DNA from: Cinclus cinclus | Lineage: Eukaryota > Chordata > Aves > Passeriformes > Cinclidae | DNA: 64,000 nt | Direction: 5' to 3' | NCBI RefSeq assembly: GCF_963662255.1 | Contig: NW_026912141.1 | Coordinates: 568,001 to 632,000 of the forward strand | In this document: positions 32,622 to 44,249 of the stretch, one piece after another | Layout: every line of letters begins with the position of its first letter | Position numbering within the stretch: position 1 is the stretch's first letter | Notes under the pieces: model-generated | What the model was told of the DNA's origin: nothing | The model's database searches: none | The model's input: the letters and a program-made list of their open reading frames with translations, nothing else | Translations under genes and position numbers: made by a program

Positions 32622-33000
32622 TTATTATAAATGAGAAACAAAGTCTCGATATTTAGCAAAATTTAGATTGCTTTATTTGGTATAGACGGAGCAAGCAGCG
32701 CTGGGGAACGTGAGGGGTCAGCGCCCACTCCACGCTCCGTCGAACGTTGGTTGGCAGCTCCTTTTTATAGGATGGTTTTCCTTGTAGTCTCGGGACAGTT
32801 TGCCAAGCAGCCATGTGGTCTTGGTAGATAAGGAACAGTAGACATGGGGGTCTTGTCTTAACAGCTGAGTTGCAATTGATTACACCAAGGCAGGAAATCT
32901 GGTAGTGCAAAATCTTTTAGGCTGCAATTGATTATACAAATGCAGGAAATCTGATTTTGCAATATCTATCTTTCAGGCCGTGGGAAACCCCCGTTTTACA
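32622..33000 (-). mobile_element. gammaretrovirus-like ERV 5' LTR, copy 2
   Basis: On the minus strand it starts tgtaaaacgggggtttccc and has TATA (tataaaaagg) and AATAAA in the expected order before the primer-binding site. It differs from the D-arm LTR (63377-63755) by about one base in the stretches compared, but more from the copy at 1186-1557. Confidence 0.78.
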
Positions 33001-34563
33001 AACTGGTATCAGATACAATTTAATAAAAAATCATAATATTCATAATAGGGGGATTTAAACAAAATTATTTAATCATATGTATTTTCTCTGTCTAATGTCC
33101 ATGCTTCATTTCAGACCTGAGTATTCTGGTTTATACAAACCCAGCTACTTTTATGATTGACACGAATCTTTTATCAATTATCACACATGGAACAGGTCTG
33201 GCTGGCTTGGCCTCCCAGGGGCTACCTGACAGGTCTGGCTGCCCATGGAATGTCCAGGGCTGCCTCTCATCAGTCTCTGGAGCACTGGGGCTCTGTGCCT
33301 TCCTTCCTAGGGAAAAGAACCGGCCTTCTTGTCCTTCCTGACCATGACCTAAATTGGAATTTGGCCTCCCAAATTCCATATATCCAAGGATTGCTCCCAG
33401 ACAAAAGTAGCCAGGATAGACAGGTCAGGCTGGCCTGGTCCTGCGGTGAATTTCTCAGACTATGAGCAGAATTGGTTTATTTGCCAACATCTTGGAGAAA
33501 GTCCAGAGATCTCCTGGGATGGGGTTTGGAGGCCTCAAGCACATGACCACGATACAGGGACAAAGGAGCTCTGTGCTCAGTGGAGTGGAGGCTGAGGATG
33601 GTGGAGGAGAGCCCTGGGAGTGCCTGAAGGGTGGTTTCAGAGATGGTGGATCCTTTTGACATGGCAGAAAACAGCCAGAGATAGAAAAGATTAATGCCAA
33701 GGGCCGCTGGGGAGGGCCAGACTGGACCCAAGGAGAAAGGAATTTCTCTGCCAGGGCAGGGCTGTGGTGCAAGAAATCCCCCAGAAAGAGTGTGGAGCAG
33801 CCCAAGGCTTTGTGTGGCCAGGCAGAGGCAGGCAGGAGGCAGAGCTGGCAGCAAAGGAAGGGGCCAGCGAGGTGGGGCAGCCGGGGGCTGAGGACAGCCT
33901 GCAGGGACAGAGGGGCAGGGCATGGGCACCGTAGGACAGCCTGGGCTGCAGAGGGCACAGGGATGGGCAGCAGCTGAAAGGCCCTGCCAGAGCCAACTCC
34001 TGCAGCACTTTGGCCATGGCTGCTGGCCCCGGGAAGAGCCCTGAGCAATGAGGGAGGGACAGGATCTGCCTTGCCAGGGACTGGGGCTCAGGCTTTGGCC
34101 TTTGCATTCCTGAAACACATCCAGGTGAGCTCAGCACCAGGGACACCTTTCTATTTCTTGTCCCCACCTGCCATCAGTGCCTCCAGGGTTCAATGATTTT
34201 GAAATTGGAGGCTTTAAAAAGTCCACTTTATTGTTTAAGAACATTTTCAATTTCATTTGTCTAAAATGGAGTTGCCATGAGCAAAGTGCACTTGTGTGGG
34301 GACCAGCAGGTCTGACTGCCCTGGGCACAGGGAACCCAGTTTTCCCTCTGAGCTCCCCAGTGTGCAGGCTGAGAGCAATGCTGAAGATGAGGCAGCAAGA
34401 CAAACCAGAGCTCAAAAACAAAGAAGCTGCGCCAAGATCCCCCCTAGGAAGAGAAGTCATATTGGTGAGATTCCCAAGAAATTAGACCAGAAATGACCAA
34501 GGGAAATCTGTCCCAGCTTGTCATTGCCTTCTTTCTACAGTCTCCAATGCCCGGAGTGAAGAA

Positions 34564-35517
34564 ATGTCCAACAGCAGCTCCCGCAGCCACTTCCTCCTGC
34601 TGGCATTGGCAGACACGTGGCAGCTGCAGCTCCTGCACTTCTGCCTCTTCCTGGGCATCTCCCTGGCTGCCCTCCTGGCCAACGGCCTCATCATCAGCGC
34701 CGTAGCCTGCGGCCACCACCTGCACACCCCCATGTTCTTCTTCCTGCTCAACCTGGCCCTCAGCGACCTGGGCTCCACCTGCACCACTGTCCCCAAAGCC
34801 ATGCACAATTCCCTCTGGGGCACCAGGCCCATCTCCTGTGCAGGATGTGCTGTACAGCTCTTTTGCTTGCTGTTCTTTACCACAGCAGAGTAGTATCTCC
34901 TGACCCTCGTGTGCTACAAGCACTACGTGTCCATCTGCACACCCCTGCACTAGGGGATCCCCCAGGGCAGCAGAGCTTGTGCCCACATGGCAGCAGCTGC
35001 CTGGGCCAGTGGCTTTCTCCATGCTCTCATGCACACTCCCAGTCCATTTTCACTGCCCCTGTGCCGGGGCAATTCCCTGGGCCAATTCTTCTGTGAAATG
35101 CCCCAGATCCTCAAGCTCTCCTGCTCCAAATTCTACCCCAGGGAACTTGGCCTACTCATGGGTGGTACCTGTTTAGCATTTGCTTCTTCTGTATTCATTG
35201 TTTTCTCCTATGTGCAGATCTTCAGGGCCGTGCTGAGGATCCCCTCTGAGCAGGGATGGGATAAAGCCTTTTCCACCTGCCTCCCTCACCTGGCCGTGCT
35301 CTCCCTGTTCCTCAGCACTGTCATGTTTGCCTACCTGAAGCCCCCCTCCATCTTCTGCCCATCCCTGCATCTGGCACTGTCACTTCTGTACTCAGTGCTG
35401 CCTCCAGCCCTGAACGCCCTCAGCTACAGCCTGAGGAACCAGGACCTGAAGGACACCCTGAGGACAATGATCACTGAGTGGTTTTCAGAAGCAATGAACT
35501 GTCATTCTTCTGCATAG
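34564..35517 (+). pseudogene. olfactory receptor pseudogene, copy 2 (arm C)
   Basis: Same 317-codon frame and same two TAG codons (34891-34893 and 34951-34953) as the copy at 3121-4074. It differs from that copy at three residues that it shares with the D-arm copy: Cys for Tyr in AGCAVQ, Gly for Arg in EQGWDK, and Phe for Ser in SIFCPS. The stops therefore predate the duplications. Confidence 0.9.
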
Positions 35518-37558
35518 CTGTTACTAAGTTACTCATTAATGCCCACTTTGTGTCCCGTATTTTTGCTGCTGACACAGGTGTTACACTTCTGAGAACTTGC
35601 TCGCACCAAAATCTTGGACTGTTCAGGCAAATATTTCAGTATTTGCCTTTCTAGTGTGACCCAGAGACTGTAGAAATGGGGAGCTCTAGTACAGTAAGTG
35701 TGTGCTGAAACAACAGAAAGAACTCTGTGTTGTCTTGTTTGCCTGACATCTTTCCTCCCTGACATCTCTGGAGCTAAAGGGTCAGTGCCTGTGGGCAGAG
35801 CAGGGGGAGAAGAGTCCCAGCAGAACAGCATTGCCAGGGAGCCCCAGGGCTTCTCCTGTGTAACCTCCTCTTCCTTCACTTCCACACTCCCCTTCAGAGC
35901 CCCTGTGCTGGTTTAAGGCCTCAGGGCTCTCTCAGCTTGGTCCCTGCCCTGCTGGGTGACTGTCCAGAGACTGCAGGCAAGGACAGGTTGTGGGCACTGC
36001 TGGGACAGAGCTGGGCTCTACAACAGCATTTCCATGGTGCAAGGGCATGTCCCCGGAGCAGGGCCCGAAAGCTTCAATCTTCTTCCCAATTTGTTCTCAA
36101 GGATGTGCCCAACACAGTGCCCTGGAGAGGAAATCAGCAGTGAAGAGAAAAATGTGGCAGTGTTCAGGGTGGTGGCCCCCAGGTGTGCCCTTGCAAAGGC
36201 AGCGCTGCTTCCAGCAGTGGCCTCTCAGCCCAGGTCACAGAGGTTGCTCTTCCCTCCATGGTGGGACATCAAGTGACCGGGTCAGGAGTCTGTGTTTGCA
36301 GTGCAAGGACAAGACACAGCCCTGAGCATCCTCTGCGTGGGGTGGGGGTGGGGACGACGACGACATAAACCCAGGGAGCACAAACACCTTCAGCTCTTCC
36401 TGGAGTTTCCAGAGAGTAAGGTCCCCTGGGAACTCCTGAATGCAGGGCTGGGATGAGCTCCTGTGCCCAGAGCTCCCCGTGTCCATCCCTCCGGCTGTGG
36501 GGCACCTGGGGCAGGGGCAGGGCAGGGTGACACCCGCAGGGCTGAGCTCCCTGCCAGGCTCTGGCAGCGGCAGCAGAGCCCAGGGAGCCGCTGCCCGTGC
36601 TGCAATGAACTGTGTGTGTGTGTGCCAGGGAAGGACTCGTGTCCCTGGATGCCCCTGTGGCTGTGAGCGGGGCATGAGCCCAGCTCAGGGCTGGGCACCT
36701 GACAGAGCCCTGACATTGCTGGCTGTGCCCAGAAGAGAAGGCTTAGGAAAGGTGACCATGGTTAAACCTCTCTGTCCATCAAGTGACAGCCAAGTGTCTG
36801 TCACTGGCCCTCCTCAGTCAGACAACAGGAGAAAATAAGCTGAAAACCCGTGGGTCAACAGAAAGAGAGATTAATGGGCAGGGCAGGGCAAGGAAGTAAA
36901 AAGCAAAGGCCAAATGCAGAAGCAAAGGAAACCACAGGGAGGCAAGAATTCAGTAGATGTAGTGGTTGCTTTGGAAGACAAACGTATTAATAGAGAAAAT
37001 TCAGAGACCATCTCACGCCCTTCCTTGCCCTCAGTGTATTGCTGCCCTTGACATCGCATGGAATGGGAGAGCCCTTGGGTCACCCCAGCCAAGCTGTCCC
37101 CTCCCTGTGCCCTAAGGAACACTTGCCCATCCCCAGCCCATTGGTTGGGGGTTGCAGAGACAGCCTGGGCAGAAGTCAGGGCAGGGTGGGCAGTGGCAGG
37201 GCAGAGCCAGGGGGGCAGCGAGATGGGAGTGTGCAGCCTGCAGGGGCACAGCAGCAGCTGTGGGACAGTGCAGGACAAGCTGTGCTGGACATGGCCAAGG
37301 GCCCTGGCAGGGCTGGCAGTGCCCAGGAGAAGCCAAGTCTTGGTGCCCTGGGGCACAGCAGCGTCTGTGCCACCAAGGGCTGGGAGGAGACACCTTGTCC
37401 TGAGCCACTGGGGCCTCCTGGCACAGCCCCAGCAAGGCTGGGCACTGTCACCCCCTTGTCCTGCCCTCAGCATCCTCCCCTGCCCCACACCCCGGTGGCC
37501 TCAGGGATCTGCTGGCATGAGTCCCTGGGGAGCCTTGGTCAGGAATGGCCCTGGGGGG

Positions 37559-38080
37559 CTCCTGAATGCTTCCAGGGACTGCAGGTTTTTTAAAGGACCT
37601 TGGCCTTTGCTCTTGCCTTGGAGTCTCTGAGAGCTTCCTACAATCCTGGTCTTCAATTATCTGCTCTAATGAGTCCCTTGAGATTCTTAGTCATTACCAA
37701 CACTCAGTGGGGCTCATTAATGCTTCAGGGTACTTCAGATTTTTCAAGTACTAGGTGTTTCCCTTTTGATACCGACTCCAGGAGAGGTTTGTGCAATCTT
37801 GACCTCCAATTATCTACTTTAAGGAGTCCCTTGATTGCTCTGTATGGACACTGGGGGGGCGCTCATTAATGCTTTGAGATAACCAAGGTATTTTAAGGTA
37901 CTTTGCATTTTCCTTCCCACACTGAGTCTCTGTGAGGATTTTGTGCAATCCTGGCCTCCAATTCCCTCCTGCAAGGAGCCCATGAGCAGCCTGTGCTGCA
38001 GCTGGACCTCAGTGGGACCCATTAATGCCTCCAGACCCTTTGCATTCTTTTTCTGACTTGGACTCCTGGAGAGGTTTCTG
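37559..38080 (+). repeat. about 150-bp tandem repeat (arm C)
   Basis: Tandem copy of 6116-6640. Near 37847 a short stretch (tgtatggaca) replaces tgttttagaca of copy A, so one unit differs by a small indel. Confidence 0.7.
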
Positions 38081-38502
38081 CAGTCTCCTCTCAGGCCCTG
38101 AGATTGTAGCATTGTGTGATGGATATTGCTCCAGGGTCTCTCCTAAGGAGGTCTGGCCTGCTCAGAGAAGCTGAGCCTTGAGGTTTGACCCGGTGGGTGT
38201 GGACAATCTTGCTGCACATTCCCCAACCGCATCCTGTCTGTCCTGACTCAGCTGACACCCCTGCTTTGCTTGGAGAACTGGCTGCACACACCCTAAGAAG
38301 GGTTTTCCTATTTTTTTTTTTTCTACACCAACCTACAACAGTTTTGATTGCTCCAAACAACGAAAAGTTCCCCACTGAAAACAGACACCCTCCTCAAGTG
38401 TGTGCCAAGCCCCAGGCAGCACCAAGACCATTCCAGAGCTGCCCTGCCCAGCTGTGAGGGTGGATTAGCATCCCAAGGTGCCCTGGGCCATTGCAAGGGA
38501 CT

Positions 38503-39081
38503 GTTGCCAGGGACACTGCACTGACCCCCACTAGTGGGTTTGGGTGCCAGGGCAACCCTCATCAGTTCAAGTTGCCTTGGAAACCACCCCAAGGAGCCAT
38601 TTGTGCAATCAGGTTCCATGGGCACTTGCATGCAGACCTGTTGTGTCCTCAGCTGCCATGGCAAGCCTGAGGACAAAGCGGTGCCGGGGCTGGTCCAGCT
38701 TCAGCTGCACTGACACTCATTGATGCAGTCAGGTGCCATGGCAACAGCCACAGAGACCCCTTCCTCAGTTTGGTGCCACGGCAGCCAACGCCTGGAGCCA
38801 TTGTGATGGCTGCTTGTCATGGAAACCTGCCCTGGGCCCCTTGCTCAGGGCTGCTGTCACTGCCCAGAGCCAGAGGGGATCCCTCGCTGGGGGCTTGTGC
38901 CATGGCCACCTGCCCTGTGCCGCGCTGGCTGGGCAGGCGCAGCGGGACCAGCAGCAAACACCAGGGCCAGGGCCAAAGGCCAGCTCAGCCAGACAGAAAG
39001 GTCAGCTGGGCACTGTTTCCATGGCAAGCCTCACTGGGACAGGACACCTGGGTCACCTGGCATGGCACTTGCCATGGAAAC
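38503..39081. promoter_or_regulatory. cluster of RFX/X-box-like palindromes (arm C)
   Basis: Tandem copy of the 7064-7642 cluster. The first core reads gttgccagggacac here and in arm D, against gttgccatggacac in arms A and B, so one site is lost in palindrome 2. Confidence 0.5.
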
Positions 39082-39436
39082 CCCTTGTAGGGCCTGATGC
39101 CACGGACGCTGGCACCGAGACACTGCTGGGGTCGGGTGCTGAGCACAGGCTCCATCACACACAGATGGTTTTGCTCTTGCTGAGCTTGCACAGAGCCAAG
39201 GCCTTTCCTGCCCCTCGTCCAGCCACGCTGGGGAGGGGCTGGGGGTGCAGGGGAGCTTGGGAGGGGACACAGCCAGGACAGGTGACCCCAACTGACCCGG
39301 GGGAGATCCCGGACCATGGGACATCATGCTCAGCGTATAAAGTGGGGGGAAGAAGGCAGAAACCAGGGGACATTTGCAGTGGTGGCGTTTGTCTTCCCAG
39401 GTAACTCCTAGGCACGATGGGACTCAGTTTCACCAG

Positions 39437-42400
39437 TGGCCAGGGTCAGCACCAAAGACACAGACACCAGCTGAAGGAATTGTGTAATTTATATAAAGCA
39501 AAACTGCAAAGAATCACAACAGGAGAAGCTCAGCAATGCACCCAGACATCACTCCCAAGAAGTGCCCGCAATGATTAAGAAAGATCCATCAGCAGTTCCC
39601 CCCAGACTTTACCATCACCCAGATGCACACATCAGCTGGGGGAAGCTGTCACAGCCAAGGACTGCAGAGCCACTCCCGGACACTGGGAATTCCTGCAGGT
39701 GCCTCCAGCCACAGCTGAGGCTTCCAGCCCCGCTGAGAGAGGGCCCAGCTCTGATGGTGTTGAACAGAGAATCTGACAGCACTCCTAGTGCAGGAACACG
39801 GGTTTAAGTCTCCTGTTTGGTTCCTCCCAACGCCTGGCCAGGGCTCAAGGAGGAACCAAGGGAGTTCACTTGGACCAAACACCCCCAAACAAGGCCAGAT
39901 GGGACCTTGTTGGATTTCTAAATGCTGAAAGGTAAATCCTTCTTTCACCAATACACAGATACAGAGATCGTATTGCTAAAAAAGCCTCAATGATGAGCAG
40001 ATAAAAATATAACATTTGCTTGGAAGGTGCATCTAGAGGTCAGCTTTGGCTCAGGGCCTGATGTTCAGGCCTTGGTAGTTCAACCAGTGCTTTGACCAAG
40101 GCATGAACTACAACCTCCATAACAATTCCTTCAATAATGGAGTCTTGGATTTAGGTATGAGGCACAAAGGCATCACCTCTTGTTCTTCAATTAAGCATTA
40201 ATTGAAGAACAGTTCATTACTCAGAGCTGTAATTTGCAACTCTTTTAAAACATGCCTAATTAGTTGCTCTTCTCTGTTGTTTCTCAAATCCCCACTTTCT
40301 CTTGAGACTGTGTCTCTCTTGAGACAAGTCTCAGTGCTCCATTTCCCAGCACAAAGTGTCACAACAACTCTAACATGGAATCATTACACACCAAGGGCTC
40401 ACACTGCAATGTTTGCAGTGACTGCCACAAATGCATTTCACAGCAGCCTCCAATTTGGCAGGCATGAAGGCAATCTCAGCAAGAAGAATTTTCTTCTTTC
40501 TGCCACTCTTCTACTGCTCTTCCTATTGAGGTGATTCCTGATGGCTGCACTTCAGACTCATCACTGATAGAAGTGCAACATTCCTGTCCCGTCATAGCCC
40601 AGGCTCCTCCTTGCCCAGCAAGCAGATGATCCAAGGCCATGAGGTTCTGTAGAGCCCCATTTGTGTTTGTTGGAGCTCACAGGATGTGCTACTGGATATT
40701 TGCACAGTATCCTTTTCTACTTCTTCAAATAATCCATGTAGCTCATTAATGTGAACTCCATAGGACGAGGCAGTGCTCATGGGGCACAGGGTGAACCAGA
40801 GTCTTTGGCTTTCTGAGACCAAAGGCACTCTGTGGGGGGAAATGTTCTCTCGGCCCAAACTCTTCCTTCTGCTTGTTGCTGAAGTACCCCCAAGGGAGGC
40901 ATCAACACTGCCTGAAAAACAGGACCCAAACACATTGAGGGAAGCCTTTACAGGCATTGTCTCTGCACATCCAGCAGGTCCCATTCCCAGTACCAAAGGT
41001 CTGATTTCCCATTTCCCACTGTGGGCTGCTGATGCATCCAGGGCTCCTCCCTGTGCTCCTCTTGTGTCCCCCGTGCCTTTGGGCCACAGCAGTTTCACAG
41101 TGGCCCTGCAGCTGGCAGTGCTCTAACACTGACCCTGACCAGCTCCAGCACCCCAAGTTCTATGGACATTGGGAGTGATGGCAAAGCACAGAAATCCTTT
41201 CACACTGGGGCCTCTAACTCCAACAGGGTTCAGTTTCTACTGAAGGGAAATCTTAGTGAACCCTGTAAAGCTGATCATTGTATTCCTTTTTTGCACAGCA
41301 CAGTTTTCTTTAACTGTCCCTGCACTGACTCTGTTAGGAGTCAGAGCCCATGGACAGAGCTCTGGCCACCCCACAGGGTGGGCCCTCCAAGGGACCCCCA
41401 TTCCTCCCAACATTAGTTGAGGACATACCCAGCAATTACTTACATGGAGTATTTTGGCTACTAAGATCTTTACATTTTCAGAACAATTTCAGGACTAATC
41501 CCTGATGAAACTCTACAGGTGTTTCTGGCAAACAAAGATTCTGGCTGACTCTCAAGACACAGCTTACAGACATAAGCACTACTTTAGTGACAAGGTGACT
41601 CATTCTTTTTCCTCAGTCTCATCCGGGTTAGGAACAGTAATTCCACTGTCCATGCAGCTGGTGCCCATTTAATTCCAGAATAATGTCCCTAGGGATCTTT
41701 GCTGTTCAGCTTTCCTGCGCTGTCTGCGGGTAACAAGGCTTGCTGGGGTCCTTTCCCCTTTGGCTGGAGAGGTGCCGGGTCCCAGGCCCTGAGGGACCCC
41801 CAGGCTCCTGGCTGGAATTCGTCTGGAAGTGCCTCAGTGTCACATCAGCCTTCACATGGAGCCCCGTGGATCAGAGCATTTCCCAAACGGGACCCTTGGG
41901 GCAAACACGCAGATGTGGTCTGGCACGATCTCTAAAACAATATCCCAAAACATCCACTTGTTCTCACATAGAGCACTTGGCTGCAGGGACATATTGCTAG
42001 GTTCCAGCATTCCAACAGTCTTGTCTTTCCCCAGAGCTGTTCCTGCAGCTGGCTCGGGAGGGCCACTTGGCCTCTCCACCCACACTTTGGCTCCATTATT
42101 AGGACTGCTGCATCCAAAGCCTTGATCTCCACAAACAGTGCTGATCTGAGCTGGATCTCCTTCCTTCACTGATGTTTCGAAAGCTGGAAGATCAATAATG
42201 GTGCTACTGTGCCACAGGGCTAAATCATCCAATCTTGTTCACTATTGCTGAAAAGGATTACTTTGATTTCTCCTTGACAATCTGCATCAATTCCTCTTCC
42301 CGTGACGTGAACCCTTTGCAAGGCCAAGCTCCAGTGAGCAGTTCCCCAAACAAAGTGTCCTGGAGGAATCTGAACTCCTCTTTCTGTATTGATAACTCTC

Positions 42401-44154
42401 ATTTGCTTCTGATTTATCCTAATTAATTCCAGTGCATCACAGTCCAGCCCTGCAGCCTCTGGGGGGCCCTGTCAGGGGCCGTGGCACCCAGAACAATTTC
42501 CCAGGAAGTCCAAGTCTCACTGGCCATGGTTGTATTTGCAAACCGGGAGCAGCCATGCACATCCAGGGCCTTTCCATTTCCCAGTGGGCCCATTGCTAAG
42601 GGTAGGGAGCACATCTGGGAGTTGGCTTCTCCATCGGGACAGCTTCTCAGCTCCTCATTTTTTCAACTGCTCTTTTAACAAACATTCATCTGTCCAACCA
42701 ATGCCGCAGCTTGTGGATAGCCTGCTGTATGAAAAACCCAGCAGTCTTAATCACTGTGTTTTCCACACTAACAAAAAACACATTCCACATCACAGGGTCA
42801 GCAAACCCCATGAAAGCAGCCAATTTCATCCCTTCCTCCTGTATTCATTATAAACAGTCTCACAAAGTTTGCCGTGACGTTGATGTCCTTGTTAAAGCTT
42901 TTCTGTAGGGTATTCAGTGTTACATCCCTGAGCAACCAAAGCTAACACACGAGTACTGTCAGCATTATTTCACATTATTATTATTATTATTTATATAAAA
43001 ATAAAAATATTATTTCATGACATGTAAGATATGCGTACACATATGTATGTATAACACAGTAACATTATTATATCACAAGCACAATGAAATTCAAGCTCAA
43101 GATTAAAACTTTTTCTGTGTCTCCATGTGGGAGTGTTCCAACACAAATTGTTCCTTCTGTTGCTGCTGTTTCCAATATGCTCTTAACAAAATCCCTCCTC
43201 ATCCTCCCAAACCCACAAGTTCTTTTCCTTTTTCCATATGCAATTTTGGGATGCATTTGAAGACACCCACTGGTTCAGCCTCTTTTAACTCACAGCTCCA
43301 CTGCTCCCACGGTGCTCTGACCTCAGCCCACTCCTGAGACACACAACTCTAGGGAAGGGCTTCGCATCCAGCAATTTCCAACGGGACGGACTCCTTACAT
43401 TTACATTTTAAAAGTGACATTTTGTTGTGATCCAGCCAGACTACGCCACTTTGCTTTTACCAGTGGGCAAGGTCAGCACCAAAGACACAGACACCAGCTG
43501 AAGGAATTGCGTAATTTTCTAAAGTTCAAAGCAGCAAAGAATCACAGAAGGAGAAGCTCAGCAATGCACCCAGTCCTCACTCCCAAGAAGTGCCCGCAGT
43601 GATTAAGAAAGATCCATCAGCAGTTCCCCCCAGACTTTACCATCACCCAGATGCACACATCAGCTGGGGGAAGCTGTCACAGCCAAGGACTGCAGAGCCA
43701 CTCCCGGACACTGGGAATTCCTGCAGGTGCCTCCAGCCACAGCTGAGGCTTCCAGCCCCGCTGAGAGAGGGCCCAGCTCTGACAGCGCTGAAGAAACAAA
43801 CTGACAGCACTTCTAGTGCAGCAACATGTGGTTTCATTCTCCTCTTGGCTCACACCCAGAGCCTGGCCAGGGCTCAAGGAGGAACCCAAGGAGTTGGCTT
43901 TGACCAAACACACCCCAAACAAGGCCAGATGTTGGATTTCATGGCCTTGTTCGGCTTCTAAATACACAAAGGTCAATCCACCTTTCACTCATGAGTGCAT
44001 ACATCTATCACAGCGCTCATGTCCGTGCATAGTTTGGTCATGTGTGGATACAAAGATAACATTTGGTTGGAAGGTTCATCCAGAGATCCCCTTTGGCTCA
44101 GGGCCTGGTGTTCAGCCCTCAGTCAGGGCCTCTTGTCCAGCCTTTGGTACTTCA
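39437..44154 (-). mobile_element. decayed dUTPase-bearing ERV (arm C)
   Basis: Tandem copy of 7998-12718, with LTR-like repeats at 39437-40082 and 43464-44154. The (ATT)n run near 42970 is shorter than in arm A. Confidence 0.5.
41852..42432 (-). pseudogene. retroviral dUTPase remnant (arm C)
   Basis: Tandem copy of the arm-A remnant. It shares with arm D two changes near its start (the tctgtattg and agtgcatcac variants) that arms A and B lack. Confidence 0.63.
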
Positions 44155-44249
44155 GGCATGCGATTTACTGCTGGGCTTGACAGTGCTGGGTGAACAGCAG
44201 GACTGCATGAGCTCTGAGGTCTTTCCCAACTGGAAGGATTCTGTAAACC
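44146..44249 (+). mobile_element. CR1 LINE 3' end fragment (arm C)
   Basis: Tandem copy of 12710-12813. The terminal ctgtaattcc is changed to ctgtaaaccc here only. Confidence 0.78.

Larger units (their letters stand above)
1558..33000 (+). repeat. tandem amplicon unit 1, about 31.44 kb
   Basis: Sequence from 1558 recurs from 33001 with an offset of about 31440 (31443 near the olfactory pseudogene, 31441 at the kinase 3' end, 31374 after the GC-rich repeats). The unit holds the olfactory pseudogene, arm A, the kinase spacer, arm B and the ERV at 28005-33000. The offsets shift only at simple repeats and small indels, so the duplication is head to tail and recent. Confidence 0.9.
28005..33000 (-). 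mobile_element. gammaretrovirus-like ERV, 5'-complete, 3'-truncated
   Basis: Minus-strand provirus in the order LTR (33000-32622), tRNA-Phe-type primer-binding site (32619-32602), leader, gag, protease, RT/RNase H, integrase and the beginning of env. It ends at 28004/28005 against palindrome arm B, so most of env and the 3' LTR are missing. Every gene is broken: most of capsid, most of RT and most of RNase H are deleted, stops and a frameshift occur in pol, and a foreign LTR is inserted at 30259-30782. The primer-binding site, the PPPY-type late domain and the gag/pol sequence style place it with class I (gammaretrovirus-like) elements. Confidence 0.85.
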